Below are positions 53,809-62,248 of a stretch of DNA of 64,000 bases, piece after piece. The notes beneath the pieces are model-generated. The model was not told where the DNA came from and did not search any database. It saw only the letters and a program-made list of their open reading frames with translations. The stretch covers positions 69,839 to 133,838 of the forward strand of contig JBBDJH010000007.1 of NCBI GenBank assembly GCA_040879985.1. Direction: 5' to 3'. Source of the DNA: VRUE01 sp040879985 (GTDB taxonomy: Bacteria; Actinomycetota; Thermoleophilia; Solirubrobacterales; 70-9). Position 1 is the stretch's first letter, and every line of letters starts with the position of its first letter. Position numbers and translations under genes: made by a program.

Positions 53809-55749
53809 GAGAGTGGGATCTTAGAGGGGGGGCGAGCCAGAGGGATCATTGCCGCGGCCCCGGCGTTCCTTGTCGGTGTCCTGCTGCTGGCCTCGGTGTG
53901 GTGGGACAGCGCATTCGACTTGCGCTACTGGGCGCCGCTGACCATCCTCACGCTGGCGCTGCTGCTCGCCCAGGCGCTGGCCGGCGGCCTCTCCCTGCCG
54001 CGCCGCGGACCGCTCGCCGTCGGGCTGGTCGCGATCTGGTGCTTGGCGGCGCTCGTCCTGCTCTCGGCCGCCTGGTCCGAGAGCCCGGTGGGGGCGTGGG
54101 AGGGGGGCGCCCGGGCGCTGTTCTACGCGGCCGTCTTCACCGTCGCCGTCGCCGCGGCGATGAGGGGCGAATGGACGCGATGGCTGGGCGGCGGCCTGCT
54201 CGCCGGCGTCGCCGCGATCGCGATCGTCGTCCTGCTTCGCGTCTTCTTCGAAGGCGCCGATGCCTTCCTGGCCGGACGACTGAACGCGCCGGCCGGCTAC
54301 CGCAACGGCACTGCCGCCCTGTTCGCCTTTGCGGTCTGGCCCCTGATCGGCATCGCCGCCCGGCGCGGGATCGGATCGGGCGGCCGCGCGGCCGCCTTCG
54401 CCGGCGTCGCGTTGTTGCTCGGCCTGGCGTTCCTGACCCAGTCGCGCGGCGTCCTGCTCGGGCTCGTCGCCGGCGGCGCGGTCTCACTCCTGATCGGACC
54501 CGACCGGGTTCGCCGCGCCTGGCTGGCGATCGCCGCCGCCGCCTCGATCGCAATCGCCTCGGGCGTCCTGCTCGAGCCGTTCCACGCTTTCGACTCCGGC
54601 GCCGGCACGGTCGCCGACGCTGACGCCCAAAGGGCCGGCGTCGCGCTGCTGCTGGTCGTCGGGGCGACCTTCACCGCGGGCCTCTTCCTCGCCGTTCTCG
54701 ACAACGGCCTGCGCGTCGATCTGCGGGCGAGGGTCCGGGCACAGCAGCTTGCGACGGCCGGCCTAGCCGCGCTTGCCGTCCTGGCCTGCGCCGTGGCGAT
54801 CGGGCGGGTCGGCGACCCGGTCACCTACGCGGGCGACAAGCTCGACGAGTTCACCAACCTCGAGGCTGCCACGACCGGCACCGGCGGGGTCAGGCTCGGC
54901 ACGGTCAGCGGCCAGCGCTACGACCTCTACGGGATCGCCTGGGACGAGTTCCTCGAGCATCCGCTCGCCGGTGCGGGCGAAGGCAGCTACAGCTTCGCCT
55001 ACTATCGCGACCGCCGTACCGACCGGAACCTGAGCAATCCGCACAGCCTGCCGTTGCGGCTGCTCGCGGGGACCGGCCTGCTGGGCCTCTGTCTGCTGCT
55101 CGCCTGGCTGACGGCCGTTGGGCTGGCGATCGCACGGCGGGTGCGGCGGGGAGCCGAGCGCGAGCGTCTCTGGGTGGCCGGCCTGGCGGCCGCCGGGACC
55201 ACCGTGCTCGCGCAGGCGTCGGTCGATTGGCTCTGGCTGCTGCCGGGGCTGTTCGGGCTCGCCGTGTTTGCCCTCGGCCTCGCCGCCGCGGGAGGTGAGC
55301 GGGAAGGTCGGGGGGACGTCGCCGATGCCGGCGGGGGCTGGAGCGTCGGACGCGCGGCCGCGGCGCTGGGACTCGCCGCGGCGCTGGCTGGCGTCACCCT
55401 GCTCTTCCTCTCCGATTTCTATGTGCGCAAGGCGCGCATCGAGGCCCGCAGCTCGCCGCCGGCGGCGCTGGAGGCCGCCCGCACGGCGGGTCGGCTCAAC
55501 CCGGTCTCGACCACGCCGCTCTACCTGCAGGCCTCGGCGCTCGAGAGCCAGGGCCGACACGAGGAGGCGCGGGTGGCCCTGCGCGAGGCCCTTAACCTGG
55601 AGAGCCGCAACTTCGTTACGCTCGGGCTGTTGGGCGATCTTGAGACGCGCGCGGGAAATGACCGCCGCGCGCGGGTCTACTATCGCGCCTCGCTTGAGTT
55701 GAATCCGCAGGATGTCGGCTTGAGGGAGTTGGCGCAGGGCGGCGAATAG
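53752..55749 (+). CDS. O-antigen ligase/polymerase family protein with TPR-like tail (second copy)
   Basis: 665 residues. About eleven TM segments lie between residues 30 and 560, with the ligase-family loop region EFLEHPLAGAGEGSYSFAYY and RNLSNPHSLPLRLLAGTGLL. After the last TM, residues about 565-660 form TPR-like helices (ESQGRHEEARVALREALNLE, GNDRRARVYYRASLELNPQD). The frame is open to 53170, but that is antisense over the surface-protein gene; ATG 53752 is the first plausible start. It should polymerise or ligate undecaprenyl-linked glycan outside the membrane. It is 11 bases before the hydrolase-like gene. Confidence 0.87.
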   Translation: MREEAEQRQGQNQSGSSEHESGILEGGRARGIIAAAPAFLVGVLLLASVWWDSAFDLRYWAPLTILTLALLLAQALAGGLSLPRRGPLAVGLVAIWCLAALVLLSAAWSESPVGAWEGGARALFYAAVFTVAVAAAMRGEWTRWLGGGLLAGVAAIAIVVLLRVFFEGADAFLAGRLNAPAGYRNGTAALFAFAVWPLIGIAARRGIGSGGRAAAFAGVALLLGLAFLTQSRGVLLGLVAGGAVSLLIGPDRVRRAWLAIAAAASIAIASGVLLEPFHAFDSGAGTVADADAQRAGVALLLVVGATFTAGLFLAVLDNGLRVDLRARVRAQQLATAGLAALAVLACAVAIGRVGDPVTYAGDKLDEFTNLEAATTGTGGVRLGTVSGQRYDLYGIAWDEFLEHPLAGAGEGSYSFAYYRDRRTDRNLSNPHSLPLRLLAGTGLLGLCLLLAWLTAVGLAIARRVRRGAERERLWVAGLAAAGTTVLAQASVDWLWLLPGLFGLAVFALGLAAAGGEREGRGDVADAGGGWSVGRAAAALGLAAALAGVTLLFLSDFYVRKARIEARSSPPAALEAARTAGRLNPVSTTPLYLQASALESQGRHEEARVALREALNLESRNFVTLGLLGDLETRAGNDRRARVYYRASLELNPQDVGLRELAQGGE

Positions 55750-55760
55750 ACGGGTGAGCG

Positions 55761-56852
55761 ATGAGACATAAGCGGCAAACGACTACAGCGGTTCTGGCCT
55801 GCGCGCTGGCGCTGGTCCTGGTGAGCCCGGCGCAGGCTGGCGGGCTGAAGGCGATCTGGGGCCCGCACGAACTGCCTGTCGGAAACGCCGCCTGCTTCGA
55901 TCCGGCTTACCGCTGCTCAGCGTTCCCCACCTACCGGAGGCTTGGGGTCGATGTCTACCAGTTCCAGATCCACTGGGACGAGGTTGCGCCGACGCGGCCG
56001 GCGCAACCGCGCAACCCGGACGATCTCGCCTACGACTGGAGTGAGGTCGAGGAGATCGTGCGGGCGGCAGACGGCAGCGGCATCCGGCTGGCGGCCCTGA
56101 TCCAGCGCTCGCCCCGCTGGGCAAGCGGCCATCGCGTGCCGATCTGGGCGCCGAAGAACCCGCGCTGGTTCGCCGATTTCGCCTTCGCGGCGAGCCGCCG
56201 CTTCCCGGAGATCCGCATGTGGATGATCTGGGGCGAGCCGAGCCGCGGCGAAAACTTTCAGCCGATGCGACGCGGGCAGCGCAAGGGGCCGCGCCGTTAT
56301 GCCGAGCTGCTCGACCGTGCCTATGCGGCGCTGAAGGGCGCGCACCGGCGCAACGTCGTGATCGGCGGCATGTCCCTAAACGGCGGCACGGTCGCGCCGC
56401 CCCAGTTCGTTCAATGGATGAAGTTGCGCGACGGACGGCCGCCGCGCATGGATCTCTGGGGTCACAACCCCTTCGAGGCGCGCTCGCCTGACCTGCGCGA
56501 TGACCCGCTCGGCAACTACCGCGGCTTCAATGACATCGACACCCTGTTTGCCGAAATCCGGGCCGTCTATCGCGACGGACGTCGCAAGGTTCCTCGCCTC
56601 TGGCTTTCGGAGTGGACGATTGTCTCCGACAAGCCGATCAGCCTGTTCAGCGGTTACTTCGTCTCGCGCGCCGAGCAGGCGCGCAGGCTGAGGCTCGCCT
56701 ACCGGATTGTCCAGCGCACCGGGTACGTCGCCGGCCTTGGCTGGTTCACCCTGCTCGACGAACCGTGGAGCGCGGAGAGCGCCGCCTGGGGCCTGATGCA
56801 GTACAACGGCGTGCCCAAGCCGTCCTATTTCGCGTACATGCACGCGCTCTGA
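55761..56852 (+). CDS. Secreted clan GH-A glycoside hydrolase-like protein (second copy)
   Basis: 363 residues with a signal peptide (TTAVLACALALVLVSPAQAG). The TIM-barrel pattern is VDVYQFQIHWDEVAPTRPAQ, then MWMIWGEPSRGENFQPM (acid/base Glu candidate) and LWLSEWTIVSDKPISL (nucleophile candidate), ending FTLLDEPWSAESAAWGLMQY. It is a different subfamily from the protein at 9356 but occupies the same place next to a ligase gene. It may trim or remodel the polymer made by that ligase. It ends 15 bases before the MazF-like gene; a weak AGCCGC/GCGGCT hairpin lies there. Confidence 0.75.
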   Translation: MRHKRQTTTAVLACALALVLVSPAQAGGLKAIWGPHELPVGNAACFDPAYRCSAFPTYRRLGVDVYQFQIHWDEVAPTRPAQPRNPDDLAYDWSEVEEIVRAADGSGIRLAALIQRSPRWASGHRVPIWAPKNPRWFADFAFAASRRFPEIRMWMIWGEPSRGENFQPMRRGQRKGPRRYAELLDRAYAALKGAHRRNVVIGGMSLNGGTVAPPQFVQWMKLRDGRPPRMDLWGHNPFEARSPDLRDDPLGNYRGFNDIDTLFAEIRAVYRDGRRKVPRLWLSEWTIVSDKPISLFSGYFVSRAEQARRLRLAYRIVQRTGYVAGLGWFTLLDEPWSAESAAWGLMQYNGVPKPSYFAYMHAL

Positions 56853-56867
56853 GTCACGTAGAGCCGC

Positions 56868-57233
56868 TCAGCGGCTGCGGCCGAGGCCGATCAGGATGCC
56901 GACGTGCTTGGCGACGGCTTCGACGGTATCGGGGGAGGCCCGGCCGAGCTTGCGAAGCAGGCGGGCCCTCGATACCGATCGGGCCATCTCGGGCATCGCG
57001 AAGGTGGCCCTCGTCAAGCCGCCTTCGGGGGGGTCGAGGCGGACGTGCAGCTTGCTGTCGCGATCCGTGGTTGTCAGCGGCACGCCGATCAACAGTTCCG
57101 CCGGAGAGCCGTTCATCGGGTTGATCGAGATCACCAGGTGAGGTCGCTTGCCGCCCTGCTCGTGCCCGACGACCGGATCGGGGTCGGCGAGATAGACGTC
57201 GCCCCGTTTGACCTCGACCTCCTCAGTCCTCAT
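56868..57233 (-). CDS. MazF/PemK-family mRNA interferase toxin
   Basis: 121 residues from ATG 57231-57233. VKRGDVYLADPDPVVGHEQG and GKRPHLVISINPMNGSP are the family N-terminus (RGDVY, HEQGGKRPHLVIS), with LIGVPLTTTDRDS and a late Glu/Arg region. MazF toxins cut single-stranded RNA at short sites. The start overlaps the end of the antitoxin gene by 11 bases, the classical order antitoxin then toxin. A longer start at 57245 is possible but less likely. Confidence 0.93.
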   Translation of the reverse strand: MRTEEVEVKRGDVYLADPDPVVGHEQGGKRPHLVISINPMNGSPAELLIGVPLTTTDRDSKLHVRLDPPEGGLTRATFAMPEMARSVSRARLLRKLGRASPDTVEAVAKHVGILIGLGRSR

Positions 57234-57465
57234 TGGACAACCCATCGAGGGGCATCTCCAGCCAGGCCTTCATCTCTTTGTGGATCTCGTCCCCGTACTT
57301 TTCATAGGACTCGTCCATCGAGGCCAGAAGCCGCTGCTCCTCCCACAGGTCGACGGCCGCCTCGAGCATCTCAACCACGCTCGTCCCCGCGATCTCCGCC
57401 TCTTTGGCGAGGCGGCGCTGGGTGCTCCGCCGGACGCGGATCGTCGTGGTCTCGACGACGGCCAT
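57223..57465 (-). CDS. Ribbon-helix-helix antitoxin of the MazF pair
   Basis: 80 residues. ETTTIRVRRSTQRRLAKEAE then AGTSVVEMLEAAVDLWEEQR is a ribbon-helix-helix DNA-binding fold (beta strand TTIRV, two helices). The acidic C-terminus (MDESYEKYGDEIHKEMKAWL) would wrap and neutralise the toxin. The operon operator is probably the repeat at 57474-57491 just upstream. Confidence 0.88.
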   Translation of the reverse strand: MAVVETTTIRVRRSTQRRLAKEAEIAGTSVVEMLEAAVDLWEEQRLLASMDESYEKYGDEIHKEMKAWLEMPLDGLSNED

Positions 57466-57473
57466 GGCGGCAG

Positions 57474-57491
57474 TCTACAGATATATCTACA
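57474..57491 (-). promoter_or_regulatory. Likely operator/promoter of the toxin-antitoxin operon
   Basis: TCTACAGATATATCTACA holds two TCTACA direct repeats 12 bases apart around a perfect palindrome AGATATATCT (57479-57488). It starts nine bases upstream of the antitoxin ATG on the minus strand and is AT-rich against a very GC-rich background. It suits ribbon-helix-helix autorepression and may include a -10 element. Confidence 0.5.
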
Positions 57492-57568
57492 ACGTCTGAG
57501 TATGAGTTCATGCCTCTTCAAGGGCTCAGGCCGCGTCTCTCTCCCCCCTTGGGGGGATAATCAGACGG

Positions 57569-58264
57569 ATGGCCGATTCCGAGCAGAGTCCGGTTGAGCT
57601 GCTGCGCAGCGTGCCGCTCTTCGCCGACCTCGAGCAACGCGAGCTGGAGAGCTTCTCGCAGGTCGCCGTGCCGCGCTCCTTCCCGGCCGCGACCCGGGTC
57701 TTCCACGAGGGCGACCATTCCGACGCCTGCTACATCGTCCGCTCGGGCAGCTTCCGGGTCACCCGCGAGCACTCCGACGGGCGGGCGATCACGCTGGCGA
57801 CGCTCGGCCCGGGCGACATCTTCGGCGAGCTGGCGATGCTCGACGGGGAGGTGCGCTCGGCCAGCGTCGAAGCGCTCAGCGACGGCGAGCTGCTCGCCCT
57901 GCCGGCCGGTGAGGTGCGCGCCCTGCTCGCCCGCCACGCGGAGATCACCGTGAAGCTGATCGCCGCCCTGGTGCGGCGGCTGCGCTCGGCCAACGAGCGG
58001 ATCTCGCGCCAGTCCTTCCAGACCGTGCCCAGCCGCGTCGCCGGCGTGCTCTCCCAGCTCGTCGCCGAAGAGGGCCCGCGGCCCGGCGAGGGCGGCGAGA
58101 TCACGATCCGCATGAACCAGTCCGACCTGGCCCAGCTCGCCGGCACCTCGCGGGAGAGCGTCAGCCGCTTCCTCGCCGACCTCGAGCGCGCCGGCGTCGT
58201 CCGGCCCGGTCGCGGCCGGGTCACCGTCCTCGACCCGGGCAAGCTGCGCAACTACATCTTTTAG
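57569..58264 (+). CDS. Crp/Fnr-family transcriptional regulator
   Basis: 231 residues. About 15-130 is a cyclic-nucleotide-binding-type beta roll (RVFHEGDHSDACYIVRSGSF, LGPGDIFGELAMLDGEVRSA). About 150-230 is the Crp HTH: RMNQSDLAQLAGTSRESVSR, then FLADLERAGVVRPGRGRVTV. The E-x-A(M) of GELAML at the phosphate-binding cassette is kept, so cAMP-type ligand binding is plausible but not certain; no Fe-S cysteines are seen. The stop TAG shares its G with the GTG start of pcm. Confidence 0.94.
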   Translation: MADSEQSPVELLRSVPLFADLEQRELESFSQVAVPRSFPAATRVFHEGDHSDACYIVRSGSFRVTREHSDGRAITLATLGPGDIFGELAMLDGEVRSASVEALSDGELLALPAGEVRALLARHAEITVKLIAALVRRLRSANERISRQSFQTVPSRVAGVLSQLVAEEGPRPGEGGEITIRMNQSDLAQLAGTSRESVSRFLADLERAGVVRPGRGRVTVLDPGKLRNYIF

Positions 58265-58911
58265 TGGCCGGGCTCGCCGAGCAGCGGCGGCGCATGGTCG
58301 AGCGGCAGCTGCGCCGCCGCGGCATCGGCGACGAGCGCGTCCTCGCCGCGATGGCGGCGGTGCCGCGCGAGGAGTTCGTGCCGGCGGACCAGCGGGGGCG
58401 GGCGTATGCCGACTCGGCGCTGCCGATCGGCGAGGGGCAGACGATCTCCCAGCCCTGGATCGTCGCCGCGATCTGCCAGGCGCTGGAGCTGCGCGGCGAG
58501 GAGCGCGTGCTCGAGGTCGGCAGCGGCTCCGGCTACTCGACCGCAGTCCTCGCCCGCCTTGCCGCTGCGGTGGTCGGGATCGAGCGGCACGAGCCGCTCG
58601 CCGCCGCCGCTCGCCGCCGCCTCGACCGGCTCGGGGTCGAGAACGTCGAGCTGCTCGTCGGCGACGGCAGCCGCGGCCTGCCGCGGCGCGCCCCGTTCGA
58701 GGCGATCGCGGTCCACGCCACCGCGCCGGCGCCGCCGCGCACCCTGTTCGGCCAGCTCGCCGACGGCGGCCGCCTGGTCGTCCCGATCGCCACCGGCAGC
58801 GCCGATCTGCTCACCGTCTTCCGCCGCCAGGGGGACGAGCTGCGCCGTGAGGAGATCGGTTTCTGCCGCTTCGTCCCGCTCGTCGGCGAGGAGGGCTTCG
58901 ACCCGGATTGA
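58264..58911 (+). CDS. pcm: Protein-L-isoaspartate O-methyltransferase
   Basis: 215 residues. REEFVPADQRGRAYADSALP and IGEGQTISQPWIVAAICQAL are the PCMT signature region. Motif I is VLEVGSGSGYSTAVLARLAA and VGIERHEPLAAAARRRL motif II. The enzyme methylates isoaspartyl residues in damaged proteins with SAM to start repair. Start GTG 58264 overlaps the regulator stop by one base, so the genes are coupled. Length and motifs are normal. It ends 32 bases before the convergent RTX gene. Confidence 0.94.
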   Translation: MAGLAEQRRRMVERQLRRRGIGDERVLAAMAAVPREEFVPADQRGRAYADSALPIGEGQTISQPWIVAAICQALELRGEERVLEVGSGSGYSTAVLARLAAAVVGIERHEPLAAAARRRLDRLGVENVELLVGDGSRGLPRRAPFEAIAVHATAPAPPRTLFGQLADGGRLVVPIATGSADLLTVFRRQGDELRREEIGFCRFVPLVGEEGFDPD

Positions 58912-58943
58912 GGCTGAGGCCCAAGCGGCCCCCTGAGCCCGGC

Positions 58944-60755
58944 CTACTGGTGCAGCGAGTCGCGGCCGCCGCCGCCGATCAGGCGGTCGTTGCCGCCGCC
59001 GCCGACGAGGCGGTCGGGGCCGCCGCGGCCGATCAGCGTGTCGTTGCCGGCGCCGCCGGTCAGCGCGTTGGCGCTGTTGTCGCCGATCAGCGTGTCGGGG
59101 CCCGGCGTGCCCTCCAGCGCCTCGACCGAGCTCAGCACCCGGCCGGGGGTGCAGGAGCCGCCGGCGCGCCTCGCGGTGCCGCCGATCTGGGCGACGACGC
59201 CGGGCGTGAAGCGGAAGAAGTTGGCGTTGTCGTTGCCGGGTCCGCCGTCGTAGACGTCGCCGTCGCAGGGGTCGCCGCCGACCAGCACGTCGGAGCCCGG
59301 GCCGCCGATCATCGTGCTGCGGCCGCTGTTGACCGGCACGTGGAAATCGGTGCGGGCGCCGACCAGGGCGTCGTCGCCGGCGCCGCCGTTGAGCAGGTCG
59401 GGGTCGCTGTCGCTACCGGCCTCGATCACGTCGTTGCCACGGCCGCCGTAGAGGAAGTCGGGACCGCTGCCGCCGTCGATCCGCATCTGCACCGAGGCCG
59501 GCACGCTGCCGGCGACGCGGACGGTGTCGCTGCCGCCGTCGGTGGTGACGGTGATCATCTGAACCCCGTTGGGGCAGCGCACGGTCTGCGCGCCGCCGCT
59601 CGACTCGCAGCCCTGGGCGCTGCCCTCGGGGAAGCCGGCCGTGTTGGTGATGACGAAGGTCGAGCCCTCGAGGGCGACCGTGATGTCGTCCGCCGACGGC
59701 CCGCCGTGGACGCTCAGCGACGCCGAGCCGTCGATGCTCGAGGTGCGGACCAGGGAGGCGCCGCCGGCGGGCAGCGCCATCCGCTCGCAGAGGCTGACCG
59801 CGGCGGCCTTGCGGCAGGCGGCGCCGTCGGGGCCGCCGAGCAGGTAGTCGTTGCCGCCGCGACCGTCGAGGTCGTCGTAGCCGGCGCCGCCGTCGAGCCG
59901 GTTCGCGTCGTCGTCGCCGCTGATCGTGTCGGGCGATGACGAGCCGATCACGTCCTCGACCCCGCTGAGCCGGTCCTGGCCGTCGCCCTTGGCGACGCCG
60001 GCGGTGAGGTCGACGGTGACCGGCTCCGAGGCGCCGGCGAAGGAGGCGATGTCTTCCACCCCCGGCCCACCGTCGATCACGTCGTGGCCGAGTTCGCCGC
60101 GCAGCACGTCGCGGTCGCCCTCGCCGCCGTCGAGCTGGTCGCTGCCGTGGTTGCCGACGACCACGTCGCCGTCACCCGGCCCGCCGTCGAGCCGGTCGTC
60201 GCCGAGGCCGCCGTCGAGGTAGTCGACGCCCGGCCCGCCGTCGGCCGGGTCGTTGCCGCGGTCGGTGAAGATGCGGTCGTCGCCGGGCCCGCCGTCGACC
60301 TGCTTGTCGGATGCGCGGCCGGAGTAGAGGACGTCGTCGCCGCCGCCGCCGTCGAGCCAGTCCGGCCCTTTGCCGCTGCTCAGGTAGTCGGCCCCCTCGC
60401 CGCCGTAGAGCTTGTCCGGGCCGGTGGCGCCGATCAGGCGGTCGTTGCCGGCTTCGCCGTAGAGCATGTCGCCGCCGCTGCCGCCGATCAGGGTGTCGTC
60501 GCCGGGGCCGCCGCAGATCCGGTCGTTGCCGTTCGGCCCGCCGTGGATCTTGTCGTCGCCGCCGCCGCCGTAGATCACGTCGCTGGCCTTCTTGCCGACG
60601 ATCGTGTCGTTGCCCGGCGTGCCGACGATCGTCGCCTTCTTGCCGCCGCAACTCGCCGCCGCGGCGTGGCCGGCGGTCGCGGTGAGCAGCAGCGCCGTGG
60701 CGAGGATCAGGGCCGCGGCGAGGACTTGGATCGAGCGTGGCGGGGCGTACTGCAT
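58944..60755 (-). CDS. Secreted RTX-type calcium-binding repeat protein
   Basis: 603 residues with a signal peptide (QVLAAALILATALLLTATAG, likely cleaved after AAA). From about 42 on it is nearly all nonapeptide GGxGxDxLx repeats: YGGGGDDKIHGG, CGGPGDDTLIGG, YGEAGNDRLIG, YGGEGADYLSSG, DGGPGDDRLDGG near the N-terminus, and GGAGNDTLIGRGGPDRLVGG at the end. About 325-450 is a non-repeat beta insert with cysteines. The repeats fold as a calcium-loaded parallel beta-roll outside the cell. No enzyme domain is seen, so a surface or matrix role is the simplest guess. The dense repeats give long antisense frames on the plus strand. Confidence 0.9.
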   Translation of the reverse strand: MQYAPPRSIQVLAAALILATALLLTATAGHAAAASCGGKKATIVGTPGNDTIVGKKASDVIYGGGGDDKIHGGPNGNDRICGGPGDDTLIGGSGGDMLYGEAGNDRLIGATGPDKLYGGEGADYLSSGKGPDWLDGGGGDDVLYSGRASDKQVDGGPGDDRIFTDRGNDPADGGPGVDYLDGGLGDDRLDGGPGDGDVVVGNHGSDQLDGGEGDRDVLRGELGHDVIDGGPGVEDIASFAGASEPVTVDLTAGVAKGDGQDRLSGVEDVIGSSSPDTISGDDDANRLDGGAGYDDLDGRGGNDYLLGGPDGAACRKAAAVSLCERMALPAGGASLVRTSSIDGSASLSVHGGPSADDITVALEGSTFVITNTAGFPEGSAQGCESSGGAQTVRCPNGVQMITVTTDGGSDTVRVAGSVPASVQMRIDGGSGPDFLYGGRGNDVIEAGSDSDPDLLNGGAGDDALVGARTDFHVPVNSGRSTMIGGPGSDVLVGGDPCDGDVYDGGPGNDNANFFRFTPGVVAQIGGTARRAGGSCTPGRVLSSVEALEGTPGPDTLIGDNSANALTGGAGNDTLIGRGGPDRLVGGGGNDRLIGGGGRDSLHQ

Positions 60756-60860
60756 CCTGGACCCATCGGCCCGCTCGCCGCTCTTCCGTACCCCGCTGTC
60801 GAACAGACGTCCAGGCCTGCTGGGCGTCCGGGCGCAGCCTCGTCAGATACGCTCGCAGCA

Positions 60861-61265
60861 ATGCGCGGCGGGATCTACGTCCTCAACTTCTATTCGACCG
60901 TTTTCGTCGACCAGCTCAAGCGCGGCCGCAAGACGGCGACGATCCGCCTCGGCGACAAGACCGGCAAGTACGAGCGCAGCCAGGTCGTCTGGATCACGGT
61001 CGGCTTCCGCCACAGCCCGCGGGAGAAAATCTTCGCCGCGGTGATCGACGACGTCGAGGTGAAGAGGGTCGGAGACCTCTCGCCGCGCGACATCGAGCAC
61101 GACAACCCCGAGTTCCGCCGGCTCGAGGACGAGACCAAGTTCCTCGAACAGATCTATGGCCGCACGGTCGGGCCGGACGACATCGTCACCGTGATCCGCT
61201 TCTCGCAGATCGTCGAGCCCCCCGGCGCCCACTTCGGCAACGGGGAGACGCCGCACCACAATTGA
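60861..61265 (+). CDS. ASCH-domain protein
   Basis: 134 residues. NFYSTVFVDQLKRGRKTATI and RLGDKTGKYERSQVVWITVG form the ASCH/PUA-like beta-barrel start (GRKTATIR), with IFAAVIDDVEVKRVGDLSPR following. ASCH proteins bind RNA or modified nucleotides. I chose ATG 60861 because the longer frame is antisense to the RTX gene. It stands 105 bases from that divergent gene and 27 bases before the SRPBCC gene. Confidence 0.83.
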   Translation: MRGGIYVLNFYSTVFVDQLKRGRKTATIRLGDKTGKYERSQVVWITVGFRHSPREKIFAAVIDDVEVKRVGDLSPRDIEHDNPEFRRLEDETKFLEQIYGRTVGPDDIVTVIRFSQIVEPPGAHFGNGETPHHN

Positions 61266-61292
61266 GCCCGGCGCGCCCCCAGGCAGCTCGCT

Positions 61293-61766
61293 GTGGCTGA
61301 TTATTCCTTCCTCACCACGTGGTTGCTGGACTGTCCGCGCGAGCGGGTCTGGGAGGCGATCTACGACCAGCAGCGCTGGCCCGAGTGGTGGCGCGGGGTG
61401 GAGGCCGCCGACGAAGTGCACCCCGGCGACGGCGACCGCGTCGGGGCGACCTCGCGGATGGTCTGGCGCAGCCTGCTGCCCTACCGGGTCCACTTCGAGG
61501 TGACCACGACCCGGGTCGAGCGGCCGCACCTGATCGAGGGCCGCGCCGCCGGCGCGCTCAGCGGCATCGGCCGCTGGCGCCTCTACGAGGGCGACGGCGT
61601 CACCGCGGTCCTCTACGAGTGGAACGTGGCGACGACGAAGGCCTGGATGAACCTGGTCGCCCCGGTCGCCCGCCCGGCCTTCGAGTGGAACCACGACTGG
61701 GTGATGGCGCGCGGCGGCGAGGGGATCGCCCGCCTGCTCGGCTGCCGCCTGCTGGCGAGCGGCTGA
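61293..61766 (+). CDS. SRPBCC/START-family ligand-binding protein
   Basis: 157 residues from GTG 61293. YSFLTTWLLDCPRERVWEAI YDQQRWPEWWRG (read as two parts) is the first strand and helix of the polyketide cyclase/SRPBCC fold, with RPHLIEGRAAGALSGIGRWR and TAVLYEWNVATTKAWMNLVA completing the helix-grip. Ligand and role unknown. The 151 bases downstream hold the groES promoter and CIRCE. Confidence 0.85.
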   Translation: MADYSFLTTWLLDCPRERVWEAIYDQQRWPEWWRGVEAADEVHPGDGDRVGATSRMVWRSLLPYRVHFEVTTTRVERPHLIEGRAAGALSGIGRWRLYEGDGVTAVLYEWNVATTKAWMNLVAPVARPAFEWNHDWVMARGGEGIARLLGCRLLASG

Positions 61767-61808
61767 GGCCCTGCCGCGGGCCGCTTCGTCACGCTATCTT
61801 TACGACCC

Positions 61809-61835
61809 TTGGCACTCACCTGTGTAGAGTGCCAA
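61809..61835 (+). promoter_or_regulatory. CIRCE operator (HrcA binding site) of groESL
   Basis: TTGGCACTC, nine-base spacer ACCTGTGTA, GAGTGCCAA: a perfect 9-bp inverted repeat matching the CIRCE consensus (TTAGCACTC-N9-GAGTGCTAA) with one symmetric change. It lies 82 bases before the groES start. HrcA would repress groESL here and be released on heat shock. hrcA itself is not in the window. Confidence 0.95.
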
Positions 61836-61917
61836 ACGCCCGGGGACCGCAGAGTCGGCTCCGAGGCGCGAATTTCACGACTTTGACCAGTAAACCACCC
61901 ATAACGGAGGTCCACGG

Positions 61918-62205
61918 ATGAAGCTGAAGCCCCTCGGGGACCGGCTGATCGTCAAGCCGATCGAGGAGGAGGAGACGACCGCTAGCGGCATCGTCCTCCC
62001 CGACACGGCCAAAGAGAAGCCGCAGAAGGGCAAGGTCATCGCCGTCGGCGATGGCGCAATTCAGGAGGACGGCAGCCGCCGCCCGCTCGATCTGAGCGAT
62101 GGCGACGAGGTTCTGTACTCCAAATACGGCGGGACCGAGATCACCGTCGAGGGCGACGAGCTACTCGTGATGCGCGAGTCAGACGTCCTCGCCAAGCTCG
62201 GCTAG
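61918..62205 (+). CDS. groES: Co-chaperonin GroES
   Basis: 95 residues: MKLKPLGDRLIVKPIEEEET, the mobile loop EETTASGIVLPDTAKEKPQK, and GDEVLYSKYGGTEITVEGDE, ending LLVMRESDVLAKLG. The heptameric lid for GroEL, cytoplasmic. GGAGGT six bases before the ATG is a strong ribosome site. CIRCE upstream; groEL follows 43 bases on. Confidence 0.97.
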   Translation: MKLKPLGDRLIVKPIEEEETTASGIVLPDTAKEKPQKGKVIAVGDGAIQEDGSRRPLDLSDGDEVLYSKYGGTEITVEGDELLVMRESDVLAKLG

Positions 62206-62248
62206 ACCGCCAATCGGTACTTAGAGACACCAAGGAGGAAGGAAACAG

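Noticed and set aside
56862..56876. AGCCGC-TCA-GCGGCT hairpin between the hydrolase-like and MazF-like genes
   Set aside because: Six-base stem without T tract, overlapping the MazF stop; too weak to call a terminator.
58908..59939. 343-residue plus-strand frame full of AAAD, VVA and GAAA repeats
   Set aside because: It is the exact antisense image of the RTX repeats.
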